Source: Candidatus Saccharimonadota bacterium (lineage in GTDB: Bacteria; Patescibacteriota; Saccharimonadia; Saccharimonadales; Saccharimonadaceae). From it: 64,000 bases of DNA. Each line of letters starts with the position of its first letter. Position 1 is the stretch's first letter. The stretch is from assembly GCA_017545485.1 (NCBI GenBank), contig JAFWMY010000008.1:101774-165773 (forward strand), read 5' to 3'. The position numbers and the translations under genes are program-made. This document shows, in pieces, positions 1 through 7,472 of this stretch. The notes beneath the pieces are model-generated. The model saw only the letters and a list, made by a program, of their open reading frames with translations. It searched no databases and was not told the DNA's origin.

Positions 1-66
1 TAATCCGAAAATATTAACCGATCCGGTACCAAGCCAGTTTTTAATAGTTTGAAGTTTTTCTTCCAT
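1..66 (-). CDS. Partial CDS at window edge, possible nucleoside monophosphate kinase
   Basis: Only the first 22 codons are inside the window. They read MEEKLQTIKNWLGTGSVNIFG plus one residue, running off the left edge. The NIFG strand just before the cut is what precedes a P-loop in adenylate-kinase-like proteins, and I recall similar CPR proteins continuing into a P-loop, but the loop itself is not visible, so the function is a guess. The start is supported by a TATCAT -10 box on the minus strand ending six nucleotides before the ATG, the spacing seen for many genes here. A terminator hairpin of the upstream gene (83-109) lies just before it. Confidence 0.45.
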   Translation of the reverse strand, partial: MEEKLQTIKNWLGTGSVNIFGL

Positions 67-82
67 GCCATAATGATAGCAC

Positions 83-109
83 AAAAAGGCTCAACGGTTA
101 AGTTGAGCC
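83..109 (-). terminator. Rho-independent terminator
   Basis: On the minus strand GGCTCAAC pairs perfectly with GTTGAGCC across a six-base loop and is followed by TTTTT. It ends the transcript of the small gene at 162-404. A second GC-rich hairpin (CGCCCC/GGGGCG, 125-146) lies between them without a T-run. Confidence 0.8.
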
Positions 110-161
110 AGAATAATGTTAATTCGCCCCAGCGTGAGCCGGGGCGAGGATGTATATGATA

Positions 162-404
162 TTAAGAATAAAGTCTTTCGACTTCATTCCTAATGGACTC
201 AGGGGCATAATGTTTGTCTCCTTTTATCCAGAGTTTTTTGTTGACTTTATAGGTCCCAACCACAAAGAGCTGGCCGTCAACGCTTTGCTTAACTTGTGCA
301 CTCTGGTCATTGTAAAAGACATAATAAACATGGCTGCCTTCTTTAAACTGGACGGATTTCAGCTTACTGTTTTGCTTTTCTTTCCTGATGTCTTTGCTTT
401 TCAT
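162..404 (-). CDS. Small basic hypothetical protein, 80 aa
   Basis: No family recognised. The start is well supported by a strong Shine-Dalgarno site, AAAGGAGGAG, about six bases before the ATG, and the gene is followed by a hairpin and a good terminator, so it is probably a real monocistronic gene. The protein has a Lys-rich N-terminus (about residues 1-20) followed by a segment with alternating hydrophobic and polar residues (HVYYVFYND, LFVVGTYKV, KLWIKGDKHY) that suggests a small beta fold. No membrane segment or signal peptide. A perfect inverted repeat (465-479) sits about 60 bases upstream and may be an operator. Confidence 0.7.
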   Translation of the reverse strand: MKSKDIRKEKQNSKLKSVQFKEGSHVYYVFYNDQSAQVKQSVDGQLFVVGTYKVNKKLWIKGDKHYAPESIRNEVERLYS

Positions 405-464
405 ATACGTCTCCTCCTTTTAAAGGTGCTAGATGCTGCAGAGAGCATCCATGATGGGGTTATA

Positions 465-479
465 CGAACAAATTGTTCG
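465..479. promoter_or_regulatory. 15-bp perfect inverted repeat, possible operator
   Basis: CGAACAA-A-TTGTTCG is a perfect palindrome with one central base, lying between the divergent small gene (162-404) and hrcA. It resembles the Gram-positive LexA box (GAAC-N4-GTTC), but the spacer here is five, so it is more likely a site for another dimeric regulator or chance. Confidence 0.4.
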
Positions 480-544
480 CGTGTTTAGAGATTTTAGCAT
501 GGATTATTTGGTTTGTAAAGCTAGGAAAGGGCAAATAAAAAAAA

Positions 545-571
545 TTAGCACTCTTTACATTTTAGTGCTAA
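545..571 (+). promoter_or_regulatory. CIRCE operator overlapping the hrcA promoter
   Basis: TTAGCACTC, nine bases, TAGTGCTAA: the HrcA operator consensus (TTAGCACTC-N9-GAGTGCTAA) with one mismatch. The -35 box TTTACA (554-559) lies in the spacer and the -10 TATAAT (577-582) follows at 17 bp, so HrcA binding would block RNA polymerase. The -10 ends six bases before the hrcA ATG, predicting a leaderless mRNA. HrcA therefore probably represses its own operon. Confidence 0.93.
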
Positions 572-588
572 TTTTGTATAATTAGAGC

Positions 589-1317
589 ATGGATATCACC
601 GATAGACAAAAGAAAATTCTTTGCCAAATAATAGAGGAGTATGCGGAGACCGCTTCACCGGTAGGAAGCGTGATGATGGCAAAGCTTTTTGGTGTTTCAC
701 CGGCTACTATTAGGGCAGAAATGGCACGACTGGAGGCTTTAGGTTTAATTGCACAACCACATACTTCAGCTGGGCGGGTACCTACAGATGCTGGTTATAG
801 ATTTTATGTGAATAATTTGGAAGGGACGACATCGTTTGGAGAAGAGTCAGAATTAGCAAAGAGATCTTTTGAGCGAGGGACGCATGCGATTGAAGTAAGA
901 GTTACATCGCAGTCTCAGGCTGATGCGGCGATAAGACGAGCAGTGGATTCTTTGGTAGAATTAACAGGCAATTTAGGTCTTGCGACGATTGGAGGACAAT
1001 TGTATTTGTCTGGAATTTCGCAGTTATTCACACAGCCAGAGTTTGTGGATGTTCGTCGGGTGCAAGCGGTGGCAAAACTACTAGATAATTTAGAGCCATG
1101 GCTTAGGGAAGCGGCGCCGGGAGAACCTCTTAATATATTTATTGGACAAGAAAACCCAATTGGGCGAAATTCTGAGGTGTCATTGATTGTCTCAAAGTTT
1201 CGCTCGCCATTTTCGGACAGGAGCTATATTGGAGTGCTTGGACCGACGCGTCAGAACTATTCGCGCGTAATGTCGCTAGTAAGATACACTGGTAATATGT
1301 TGGAGGAAATATTATGA
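589..1317 (+). CDS. hrcA: HrcA heat-shock repressor
   Basis: Heat-inducible transcription repressor that binds CIRCE operators. The N-terminal winged helix (about residues 1-70) carries the family signature HTSAGRVPT (58-66) followed by DAGYRFYV. The C-terminal end GPTRQNYSRVMSLV matches the conserved end of HrcA. At 242 aa it is about 100 residues shorter than the usual 340, so the central dimerisation/inserted domain is reduced. It overlaps grpE by four bases (ATGA), forming an hrcA-grpE operon without dnaK or dnaJ in the window. A CIRCE lies on its own promoter and a second in front of clpC, so both are likely targets. Confidence 0.95.
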   Translation: MDITDRQKKILCQIIEEYAETASPVGSVMMAKLFGVSPATIRAEMARLEALGLIAQPHTSAGRVPTDAGYRFYVNNLEGTTSFGEESELAKRSFERGTHAIEVRVTSQSQADAAIRRAVDSLVELTGNLGLATIGGQLYLSGISQLFTQPEFVDVRRVQAVAKLLDNLEPWLREAAPGEPLNIFIGQENPIGRNSEVSLIVSKFRSPFSDRSYIGVLGPTRQNYSRVMSLVRYTGNMLEEIL

Positions 1318-1754
1318 AAAAAGAAGAAAAAAATATAAAAAAAGACGAGAAGGATGAAAAAATAGCTGAGCTTATTGCGGATTTACAAAGAACTAGAGCT
1401 GATTTTGAGAATTATCGTAAACAAGTTGAAGCGCAAAAAGCTGCCGCGATGCAAACGGCTATTTATGCGACGGTGATAAAAGTATTACCGCTTTTGGATG
1501 ATATAGATAGGGCATTAATGACTTATGAAAATGAACTTGGGCCTTTGAAGGGTTCGTTATCTAAGACACTGAAGGAGTTGAGTCTTGAAAAAATAGCATC
1601 AGATGAAGGAGTGGAGTTTAATCCGGACTTACATGATGCAGTAATGGTAGAAGGAGACGGAGAGAAGGAAGTGATAGCGGAAACTTTGAGACCTGGATAT
1701 CGTTTTGATGGAGAAGTATTGCGTCCTGCGATGGTAAAGGTAAAGAAAATTTGA
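1314..1754 (+). CDS. grpE: GrpE nucleotide exchange factor
   Basis: Co-chaperone that releases ADP from DnaK. A charged Lys/Glu-rich N-terminus (1-20) leads into the long coiled-coil helix with the family pattern LQRTRADFENYRKQ, then LPLLDDIDRAL and the C-terminal beta domain containing FNPDLHDAVM and the closing VLRPAMVKV. Length 146 aa is at the short end for GrpE. The start overlaps the hrcA stop (ATGA), which implies translational coupling and shared CIRCE control. dnaK and dnaJ must lie elsewhere. Confidence 0.95.
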   Translation: MKKEEKNIKKDEKDEKIAELIADLQRTRADFENYRKQVEAQKAAAMQTAIYATVIKVLPLLDDIDRALMTYENELGPLKGSLSKTLKELSLEKIASDEGVEFNPDLHDAVMVEGDGEKEVIAETLRPGYRFDGEVLRPAMVKVKKI

Positions 1755-1805
1755 AAAAATAACAGATAAGTGATATAATAAAACGAAGTTAGAAAGGAAA
1801 AATTT

Positions 1806-2498
1806 ATGGCTGAATACAAGCTGGCGCTAAAAAAGCGCGAAGTGGTGGGGAAAAAGTTGAAAGGATTGCGTGCTGAAGGGATGATCCCTTCTGTGATTTA
1901 TGGTGGAAAAGAGCCAATTCTTGCTGCGTCTGAATATGTTTCTACAGAGAAAGTGTTGGAAAAGGCTGGATATCATTCACCAGTGGATTTGGATGTAGAA
2001 GGAAAGAAAAAAATGGCCATTGTAAAAGATGTGCACATTGATCCAGTTTCACGTAAGATTATTAATATTGAATTTCAAGCAATTTCGGCTAAAGAGGTTG
2101 TTGAAGCAACTACTCCAATTGTTATTGTTGGGTTTGAGGAATCTGAAGCTTCTAAAACTTATCATTTTGCAATGACGAGAGCCATTGAAGAGTTGGATGT
2201 TAAGGCTAAGCCGGCTGATTTACCAAAAGAGTTGGAAATTGATGCTTCTTCCATGAAAGAAGTGGACGATAAACTTAAGATTTCTGATATTAAACTACCA
2301 GAAGGTGTGGTATTTGCGGATAAGGAATTGGATCCTGAACAGGTAGTGGCATCGCTTTACGATCCAGCAGCTGAAGCTGAAAAACGTGAGGCAGAAGAGA
2401 AAGCAGCAGCAGAGGCAGCTGCTGAAGAAGCAGAATCTGAAACTGAAGGCGAAGAACCGAAGGCTGAAGAGGAAGCTACTGAAGAAAAAGCAGAGTAA
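1806..2498 (+). CDS. rplY: Ribosomal protein bL25 (Ctc type) with acidic tail
   Basis: 5S-rRNA-binding ribosomal protein of the long Ctc/TL5 type. Residues about 1-95 are the L25 domain (KKREVVGKKLKGLRAEGMIPSVIYG), about 96-185 the TL5 beta domain (ending LPEGVVFADKELDPEQVVASL). The last 45 residues are an Ala/Glu-rich low-complexity tail longer than usual. A -10 TATAAT (1774-1779) and a Shine-Dalgarno AAAGGA lie before the ATG. The gene is convergent with the aldolase fusion, the two stop codons being adjacent, and no terminator separates them. L19 (54541-55062) carries a similar acidic tail. Confidence 0.95.
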   Translation: MAEYKLALKKREVVGKKLKGLRAEGMIPSVIYGGKEPILAASEYVSTEKVLEKAGYHSPVDLDVEGKKKMAIVKDVHIDPVSRKIINIEFQAISAKEVVEATTPIVIVGFEESEASKTYHFAMTRAIEELDVKAKPADLPKELEIDASSMKEVDDKLKISDIKLPEGVVFADKELDPEQVVASLYDPAAEAEKREAEEKAAAEAAAEEAESETEGEEPKAEEEATEEKAE

Positions 2499-4382
2499 TT
2501 ACAATACTTTTGTTATTGCGATAAGCCTGTCAGCGAAAGCTTGGCGGGCTTTTTCGTTGTTTTGATTATCTCCTTGCCAAGCGAAGAGCGCAGGATCTTG
2601 AAGCGCACGAGCAAAAGAGAAAGTAACTGGCCAAGGGAAAGGTCCGTTTTTGATGATTGCGGCGAGATTGTCGGTAGCTTGTTTTGGAGTTTGTCCACCA
2701 GAGAGGAATACGACTCCAGCCAGCTCGCTTGGAACGTGATTTTTAAGGGTTTCAGCAGTATTTGCGCCAACTTCTTCGGGTGTAGATTGGTATTCGGATT
2801 GTTTGCCGGCGAGAATCATATTAATTTTAAGAATACAGGCGTGAAGATTGACCTTGTTGGCGGATAGTTTTTGAAATAGACAGTCACAAATTTTACCAGT
2901 GATTTCGGAGTTTTGATCCACGCTATAATTGCCGTCGTAAACGACCTCCGGTTCAACTATAGGAACGATATTGTTGTCTTGGCATTTTTTGGCGTAGTCA
3001 GCTAGGATTTGGCAATTGATGTCTATAGCGGTGTCGGTAGGAGTAATAATTTCTCCATTTTCCCCTAAACGTATTTCAAAAGCGGCACGCCATTTTGCGA
3101 ATCTTAGTCCCATTTTATAGTATTCTTGTAAGCGGCTATCTAAATTGTCTAGTCCTTTGGTCCAGGTTTCTTCTGGATGGGCTGGATTATTTTCTGGATA
3201 GTTGACTGGGGTGGAATCACTGAATTTCTCTAGACCTTGATCGGTTTTAATACCTGGAATGATGCGTTTGGCGGTTAGATAATCTGTGAATGTTTGGCCG
3301 TTATCGGCGGTTTGGCGGGCGGTTTCATCGTAAAGAATGACACCATTTACATATTTTTCTAATTCTGGAGTCGTAAAGAAAATATTACGATAGTCGCGGC
3401 GATTTTCATAAGTATCAGGGATTTGAAGCTGTTCGAACTTTTTATGAATGGAACCGCCGGATTCATCAGCGGCAAGTATACCTTTTGGCCTTAAGACAAG
3501 ATTAGTTGCAATGAGTTCTAGATTATCTCTACTATTTGGTTGCTGGGTGAGGTTTTCTAGTTCCGCGAGGGTGAGAGTGGTGTCTAGCTTAGCATGTTCA
3601 ACGTTGAGACGGGCTAATTCTAAGCTATCTTCTATAGATTTTCCTAGGATGAAGGAACCGAGAATGGTAGCAGAGGCGATAGAATAAGCAGAAAGATGGG
3701 TAAGCATATGGATACGATGAATTGAAATTTTCTCTGTAATATTTTCACATGTAAGATGAGATTCGGAAATATCAAGAATGAGATTCGGATCGCAGGATTT
3801 AAGAGGAGATGATGGGAAAGTGGGTGAAGCTTGAAGATCTGTGTAATTTTCACAAAAGACTAAATTTGCTCGCGATAAGAGGGAATTTAGGTAGGGATTA
3901 TTAAGATTTTGGACGTATAAGATGAGTTGTGTATTTGGAGAAGAATCTAGATATGAATTTATTTTGGCGGTAGTTTCGCGATTTAGGGTAGCTGAACGAT
4001 CAATGTAAAGATAGTCGGCTGACTCCGCTGGAGGGGTAAATTGTGTGACTTGGAATTGACTAGGGACGAAATAAGAAACTGCGTCGTCATTAATTAAGAT
4101 ATAGCGATGAATATAAGTATTTTGGTTTGGGTCAGTAGTCTCGGTTGTAAAATTTAATTCGGAACCAGATATTGTCGCCGTAAGACCGAGTTTTTGTAAA
4201 ACTTCTAGAGTAACAGCGGCACCGCCTAGGCTGCTATTGCGGTTATAGTAGTGATGTTCGCTGGCATTAAAGCTTAAATCTAACCACTTGACGCCGTGGC
4301 GATCTGTTTCAAAGTTTTCGGTGCGACTGTCAAGATTAAGGTAAACGTCATCTAAAATATTGCCCACGATTAAGATGTTCAT
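2499..4382 (-). CDS. Degenerate PfkB-like domain fused to class I fructose-bisphosphate aldolase
   Basis: Residues about 1-285 resemble a PfkB/ribokinase-family fold: MNILIVGNILDD, the GG sugar-binding segment SSLGGAAVTLEVLQKLG and a C-terminal IEDSLELARLNVEHA helix. The catalytic GAGD motif is missing; the aligned stretch reads THLSAYSIAS. Residues about 290-627 are a complete class I aldolase: KGILAADESGGSIHKKF, LRFAKWRAAFEI and the Schiff-base segment ILKINMILAGKQS. The C-terminal half should cleave fructose 1,6-bisphosphate in glycolysis; the N-terminal half is probably not an active kinase. A TATAAT ends six bases before the ATG. It precedes no obvious co-directional partner; TpiA, the next glycolytic enzyme, lies about 0.8 kb away on the other strand. 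Confidence 0.88.
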   Translation of the reverse strand: MNILIVGNILDDVYLNLDSRTENFETDRHGVKWLDLSFNASEHHYYNRNSSLGGAAVTLEVLQKLGLTATISGSELNFTTETTDPNQNTYIHRYILINDDAVSYFVPSQFQVTQFTPPAESADYLYIDRSATLNRETTAKINSYLDSSPNTQLILYVQNLNNPYLNSLLSRANLVFCENYTDLQASPTFPSSPLKSCDPNLILDISESHLTCENITEKISIHRIHMLTHLSAYSIASATILGSFILGKSIEDSLELARLNVEHAKLDTTLTLAELENLTQQPNSRDNLELIATNLVLRPKGILAADESGGSIHKKFEQLQIPDTYENRRDYRNIFFTTPELEKYVNGVILYDETARQTADNGQTFTDYLTAKRIIPGIKTDQGLEKFSDSTPVNYPENNPAHPEETWTKGLDNLDSRLQEYYKMGLRFAKWRAAFEIRLGENGEIITPTDTAIDINCQILADYAKKCQDNNIVPIVEPEVVYDGNYSVDQNSEITGKICDCLFQKLSANKVNLHACILKINMILAGKQSEYQSTPEEVGANTAETLKNHVPSELAGVVFLSGGQTPKQATDNLAAIIKNGPFPWPVTFSFARALQDPALFAWQGDNQNNEKARQAFADRLIAITKVL

Positions 4383-4423
4383 GGCTATATTATAGGATAT
4401 AATAATTTTTTTTACAACGAGAT

Positions 4424-5185
4424 TTATGCTATTATGCCGAGAATGCCTTTAAGTGCATATGCGGTGTCTTCGTGGTTCCTAACTGTAATAGTATCAATAC
4501 CCATTTGTACTACCGGATAATCATTACCGCCTGGTTGAGTCATATCACCAAAGTAAAGAATATCTTCTTTGGCAACGTTTAATTCTTCTAATAAATGGGT
4601 CATACCGAAGGTTTTGTTCATACCTGGAGTAATAGCATTTATAGAGGTAGTACCGCCTATCTCGTAATCAAATTCAGGACTTAGTTCCTTACAACGAGCG
4701 ACAATTTTTTCGCGTTTTTTGCAGTCTGGATCCCAGGCGTATTTTTCTTCGGTGCCAGCTTTTTGGCCGAGAGCAGAGAAAGTGACCTGGGAAAGACGAT
4801 TCTCAATAATTTCATCGCCTGGTTGGAGCTTGTCTTCTTCCCAATAGCCTAATTCTTTGGCGGCTTGCTCTATAGTCGCAGTGATTTTGGCGACTTGTTC
4901 TTCGGTCAGAGGATAGTTATAAACTTGTTTCCAGTCGCCATTTTCGTAGCGATAATATTGGGTGCCTTGAGCAACGAATAGATGGAGATGAGAAAGCTGC
5001 TCTGGTGTGGGATTTGGCAAACGATTGACAATTTGAATGAGAAATTGGTCAAATTTTTGGCCGGAAATTGGGCAGATTTCAAAATGATTTAGACATTTTG
5101 TTAGTAATTCTGCAATGTCGTCAGTAATTGGGGTTTTGGCGACGTTTAAAGTTTGGTCTATATCAAATGCTAATACTTTTTTCAT
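4424..5185 (-). CDS. HAD-IIB phosphatase/phosphomannomutase-like (eukaryotic PMM type)
   Basis: HAD-superfamily enzyme. Motif I is DIDQTL (Asp8 nucleophile, Asp10), motif II ISGQ near residue 40, and motif IV is GDMTQPGGNDYPV, which closely matches the GDKT-x-GGND signature of eukaryotic-type phosphomannomutases. The cap segment GGTTSINAITPGMNKTFGMTHL fits the same family (substrate recognition, GG then NKT). Length 253 aa equals that of PMM. The likely role is interconversion of mannose or glucose 6- and 1-phosphates, feeding sugar nucleotides together with GalU (36289-37116), but a plain sugar phosphatase is possible. The -10 TATAAT lies nine bases before the ATG, in a 33-bp region shared divergently with tpiA. 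Confidence 0.82.
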   Translation of the reverse strand: MKKVLAFDIDQTLNVAKTPITDDIAELLTKCLNHFEICPISGQKFDQFLIQIVNRLPNPTPEQLSHLHLFVAQGTQYYRYENGDWKQVYNYPLTEEQVAKITATIEQAAKELGYWEEDKLQPGDEIIENRLSQVTFSALGQKAGTEEKYAWDPDCKKREKIVARCKELSPEFDYEIGGTTSINAITPGMNKTFGMTHLLEELNVAKEDILYFGDMTQPGGNDYPVVQMGIDTITVRNHEDTAYALKGILGIIA

Positions 5186-5218
5186 AATAGTTTTATTATA
5201 TCATGCTATAATTGAGAT

Positions 5219-5989
5219 ATGAAAACTTATATTGTGGGCAATTGGAAGCTGAACTTTACGGTAGGTGAGGCGTCCATCTATCTTCATAAATTACTAAAGA
5301 ATTTACCGAATTATCGTGATGTAGAGGTTGTAGTAGCGCCTTCGTTAATTGCTTTGCAACCTTTGTCGTTGCAAATTGATCGTCATAAGATGAAATTAGC
5401 GGCGCAAAATGCTTTTTATCGTGATTATGGGGCATTTACAGGGGAGGTTTCATTTTCGCAATTGCGTGGGATAGTAGACTATGCAATTATTGGGCATTCT
5501 GAACGTAGGTATATTTTCAGAGAAGATGACAAAATGGTTGCAAAAAAGGTTGCAGCAGCGATTCGTAATAAGATAACGCCGATTCTCTGTATAGGAGAGA
5601 CTGAAAGTGAGCGAGCTTTTGGGGAAACTGCCGATGTAATACGCGATCAGTTGATAGGTGGGTTGTCAGAGGTTTCTGATGACGATTTGGATAAAGTAAT
5701 AATTGCATATGAGCCGGTTTGGGCAATTTCTTCGGTGAGAGAATGTAAACTTGCTACTCCTGATGAGATATCTGAGGTGGTAAAATTGATAAAGAAAGCC
5801 TTAAAAGATACTTATGGGGCGAACTTGGCCGAGAAAGTACCGATTTTATTTGGCGGAAGCGTTAACCCATCAAATGCGGGTTCTTACCTGACTGTACCTG
5901 GTATAAATGGATTATTAATTGGTGGTGCAAGTTTGATTTTAGGTGAATTTACTGATATAATGGAGATAGCTAAGAGAGTGAGGGCATGA
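5219..5989 (+). CDS. tpiA: Triosephosphate isomerase
   Basis: Interconverts dihydroxyacetone phosphate and glyceraldehyde 3-phosphate. All catalytic residues are present: Asn8 and Lys10 in VGNWKLN, His93 in IIGHSERR, Glu165 in AYEPVWAI, and the phosphate-binding FGGSVNPSN and GLLIGGASL loops. Length 256 aa is normal. TATAAT (5207-5212) ends exactly six bases before the ATG with no Shine-Dalgarno site, so translation is probably leaderless. It overlaps the following gene by four bases (ATGA), so tpiA heads an operon with two uncharacterised proteins. Confidence 0.97.
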   Translation: MKTYIVGNWKLNFTVGEASIYLHKLLKNLPNYRDVEVVVAPSLIALQPLSLQIDRHKMKLAAQNAFYRDYGAFTGEVSFSQLRGIVDYAIIGHSERRYIFREDDKMVAKKVAAAIRNKITPILCIGETESERAFGETADVIRDQLIGGLSEVSDDDLDKVIIAYEPVWAISSVRECKLATPDEISEVVKLIKKALKDTYGANLAEKVPILFGGSVNPSNAGSYLTVPGINGLLIGGASLILGEFTDIMEIAKRVRA

Positions 5990-6738
5990 ACAAAAGATAT
6001 ATTGATTTTGTCCCAACGGGAAAAACGAAAAGTGTAACAGGAAATACTGCAAAAAAAGAGCAGCAGAGTAGAGTTGCTATGGCTTTTCGTGAGACGCAGC
6101 ATTCTCGGACTGGACAATCTCAGGTTAGTCAAACTCAGAGGGTTCAGGCTCAAGCGGTGGGTTCTCGTGCGAGACAATCTCAGGTGCCTCAATCTGTAAA
6201 TCCGCGACAAGAGGTCATAAGAAGAACTGCCGCGGCTTCTAGCAGTACTGTGAATAGAAGCGTTTCTTCGTCTGGAAAGATAGGATTTTCTGCTGAGAGC
6301 GGAGCAGCTTTGGGTGTGATTGAAGATTTGAATACTAAGTTCGTGAGTAAAGAGGTGGAAAAGAGACCCTTAGGAGGTGAAAAACCGCAGCTTAAAAAGA
6401 GCGAAATTAAAGAGGTGAAGGCTAAGAAATTGATTGGACGAAAAACAAAAGAGCAGGTTGTGGAAAAGCCTGTGGAAAAACCTGTGAAAAAACCAACTCA
6501 AAACGCCTATAATGTGCCTAAAACGCCATTTATTAATCAAGAGAAGGTTGTTAAAAGGCCTTTGTCTAGAAATGTTTATCAGAAGAAGGTAGAAGAGCCT
6601 AAAGAGGAACAGGGTCCTGTAACTATAATTGCTAAACCAGAAAAGGAAGGATTTGCAGGGAGAGTCATAGCTATTATTATCATTATTATTCTTGGTGCGA
6701 CGGCTGGTACAGTGGCTTTTCTTTTGTTGCCTAGATAA
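5986..6738 (+). CDS. Basic low-complexity protein with C-terminal membrane anchor
   Basis: No family recognised. Residues about 1-220 are strongly basic and low in complexity (Gln/Ser/Arg-rich stretches such as RQSQVPQ, later VEKPVEKPVKKP), with no cysteines and little predicted fold. A single hydrophobic segment (about 226-248, VIAIIIIIILGATAGTVAFLLL) ends two residues before the C-terminus, making it a tail-anchored protein with a cytoplasmic domain. Its start overlaps the tpiA stop, so it is co-transcribed and coupled. A nucleic-acid- or envelope-linked role is conceivable, but nothing proves it. Confidence 0.7.
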   Translation: MNKRYIDFVPTGKTKSVTGNTAKKEQQSRVAMAFRETQHSRTGQSQVSQTQRVQAQAVGSRARQSQVPQSVNPRQEVIRRTAAASSSTVNRSVSSSGKIGFSAESGAALGVIEDLNTKFVSKEVEKRPLGGEKPQLKKSEIKEVKAKKLIGRKTKEQVVEKPVEKPVKKPTQNAYNVPKTPFINQEKVVKRPLSRNVYQKKVEEPKEEQGPVTIIAKPEKEGFAGRVIAIIIIIILGATAGTVAFLLLPR

Positions 6739-6740
6739 AT

Positions 6741-7049
6741 ATGAGTTTTTTATTGAACAGATTGGATAAAAAAGATAAGGATGAGATTCTGCATTCCTCT
6801 CTGTATGGTCGTGCACAGAATAAGGATGGGTTTGGAACAACTTCTTATTCAGCTTTTAAAGATAGGTTAGAGGTTGATCGTAATAGAAAAACTATTAGAG
6901 GCTATAGAGATGCTCAGATCGTGAATGAGGCGAGCATTAACTCGCATAAGAGTCGCGTTAAAGAAAAACCAATGCAGAATGCTAATGGTGTTAATGGTGC
7001 CAAAAATACTACTCCTCCAGCGATGAAAAATCCTGGGATTTTTAGATAA
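6741..7049 (+). CDS. Small hydrophilic hypothetical protein, 102 aa
   Basis: No family recognised. It starts two bases after the preceding stop, so it belongs to the tpiA operon. The protein is charged, with Lys/Asp at the N-terminus (LDKKDKDEI) and a Pro/Asn-rich C-terminal third, without membrane segments or cysteines, and is likely mostly disordered. The reading frame is intact and closely packed against its neighbour, supporting a real gene. Confidence 0.6.
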   Translation: MSFLLNRLDKKDKDEILHSSLYGRAQNKDGFGTTSYSAFKDRLEVDRNRKTIRGYRDAQIVNEASINSHKSRVKEKPMQNANGVNGAKNTTPPAMKNPGIFR

Positions 7050-7071
7050 GATATGTTATAATAGTAAAGAT

Positions 7072-7149
7072 GGTGGGATTAGCTCAGATGGTTAGAGCGT
7101 CTGATTGTGGTCCAGAAGGTCGTCGGTTCGATCCCGATATCCCACCCCA
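7072..7149 (+). tRNA. tRNA-His (GTG)
   Basis: Cloverleaf with anticodon loop TTGTGGT, so anticodon GTG. The acceptor shows the histidine hallmark: G-1 at 7072 opposite C73, on a seven-pair stem GTGGGAT/ATCCCAC. CCA is encoded (7147-7149). The pair closing the anticodon loop is A-C, which is unusual. A TATAAT lies about 15 bases upstream. Its 3' half is repeated at 7191-7222. Confidence 0.93.
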
Positions 7150-7155
7150 TAAATG
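7124..7155 (+). repeat. tRNA-His 3' end, direct repeat copy 1 (32 bp)
   Basis: The T-arm, acceptor and CCA of tRNA-His plus six downstream bases. The same 32 bases recur exactly at 7191-7222, 35 bp further on. Confidence 0.9.
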
Positions 7156-7190
7156 GGGATAAAAAAGAGATGAACCGTGCTTAGAGCAAA

Positions 7191-7222
7191 CGGTTCGATC
7201 CCGATATCCCACCCCATAAATG
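7191..7222 (+). repeat. tRNA-His 3' end, direct repeat copy 2 (32 bp)
   Basis: Exact second copy of 7124-7155 without the 5' half of the tRNA. Such orphan tRNA 3' ends are typical of attachment sites left by elements that integrate in tRNA genes. Here only 35 bp lie between the copies, so at most a scar remains. A simple replication duplication is the alternative. Confidence 0.85.
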
Positions 7223-7228
7223 TACCTT

Positions 7229-7303
7229 GCGGGTGTAGTACAGCGGTTAGTATGCAAGTTTTCCAAACTTGAGATAGGGTTTCGACTACCCTCACCCGCA
7301 CCA
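7229..7303 (+). tRNA. tRNA-Gly (TCC)
   Basis: Acceptor GCGGGTG pairs with CACCCGC, anticodon arm CAAGT-TTTCCAA-ACTTG gives anticodon TCC, T-arm AGGGT-TTCGACT-ACCCT, discriminator A and encoded CCA (7301-7303). It lies seven bases after the orphan tRNA-His 3' end and before a strong terminator. Confidence 0.95.
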
Positions 7304-7310
7304 TTTTAAC

Positions 7311-7336
7311 AAAATAACCACTTGTGGTTATTTTTT
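7311..7336 (+). terminator. Rho-independent terminator after the tRNA pair
   Basis: AAAATAACCAC and GTGGTTATTTT form an 11-bp perfect stem with a two-base loop, followed by Ts. Confidence 0.9.
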
Positions 7337-7385
7337 ATATTAGCTTCTTGGAACTGGTTAGATTTTGGTGTTTATGTTTTAATTA

Positions 7386-7414
7386 TTGACAATTTTTGCA
7401 TTGTGTGATATAAT
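7386..7414 (+). promoter_or_regulatory. Strong promoter
   Basis: TTGACA (7386-7391), 17 bp, TATAAT (7409-7414) with an upstream TG, i.e. an extended -10. The surrounding sequence ...TGTGTGATATAAT recurs in the promoters at 8067 and 9007. Confidence 0.88.
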
Positions 7415-7472
7415 AAGGGCAGTTGTGGTAAGAAGCAATTTAAAAATTAGTTTCGTTAAGGAGGAAATAAAA

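Noticed and set aside
465..479. LexA (SOS) box
   Set aside because: GAAC and GTTC are five bases apart, not four, and neither neighbour is an SOS gene; kept only as an unassigned inverted repeat.
2541..2867. 108-aa plus-strand ORF
   Set aside because: Antisense to a conserved aldolase domain, with no promoter or ribosome binding site.
6370..6840. 156-aa minus-strand ORF
   Set aside because: Antisense shadow of two tightly packed genes of the tpiA operon; Phe/Leu/Asn-rich composition mirrors the Lys-rich sense strand.
7386..7472. N-terminal extension of the coiled-coil protein
   Set aside because: The upstream start is the first T of the -35 box region; a Shine-Dalgarno site marks 7473.
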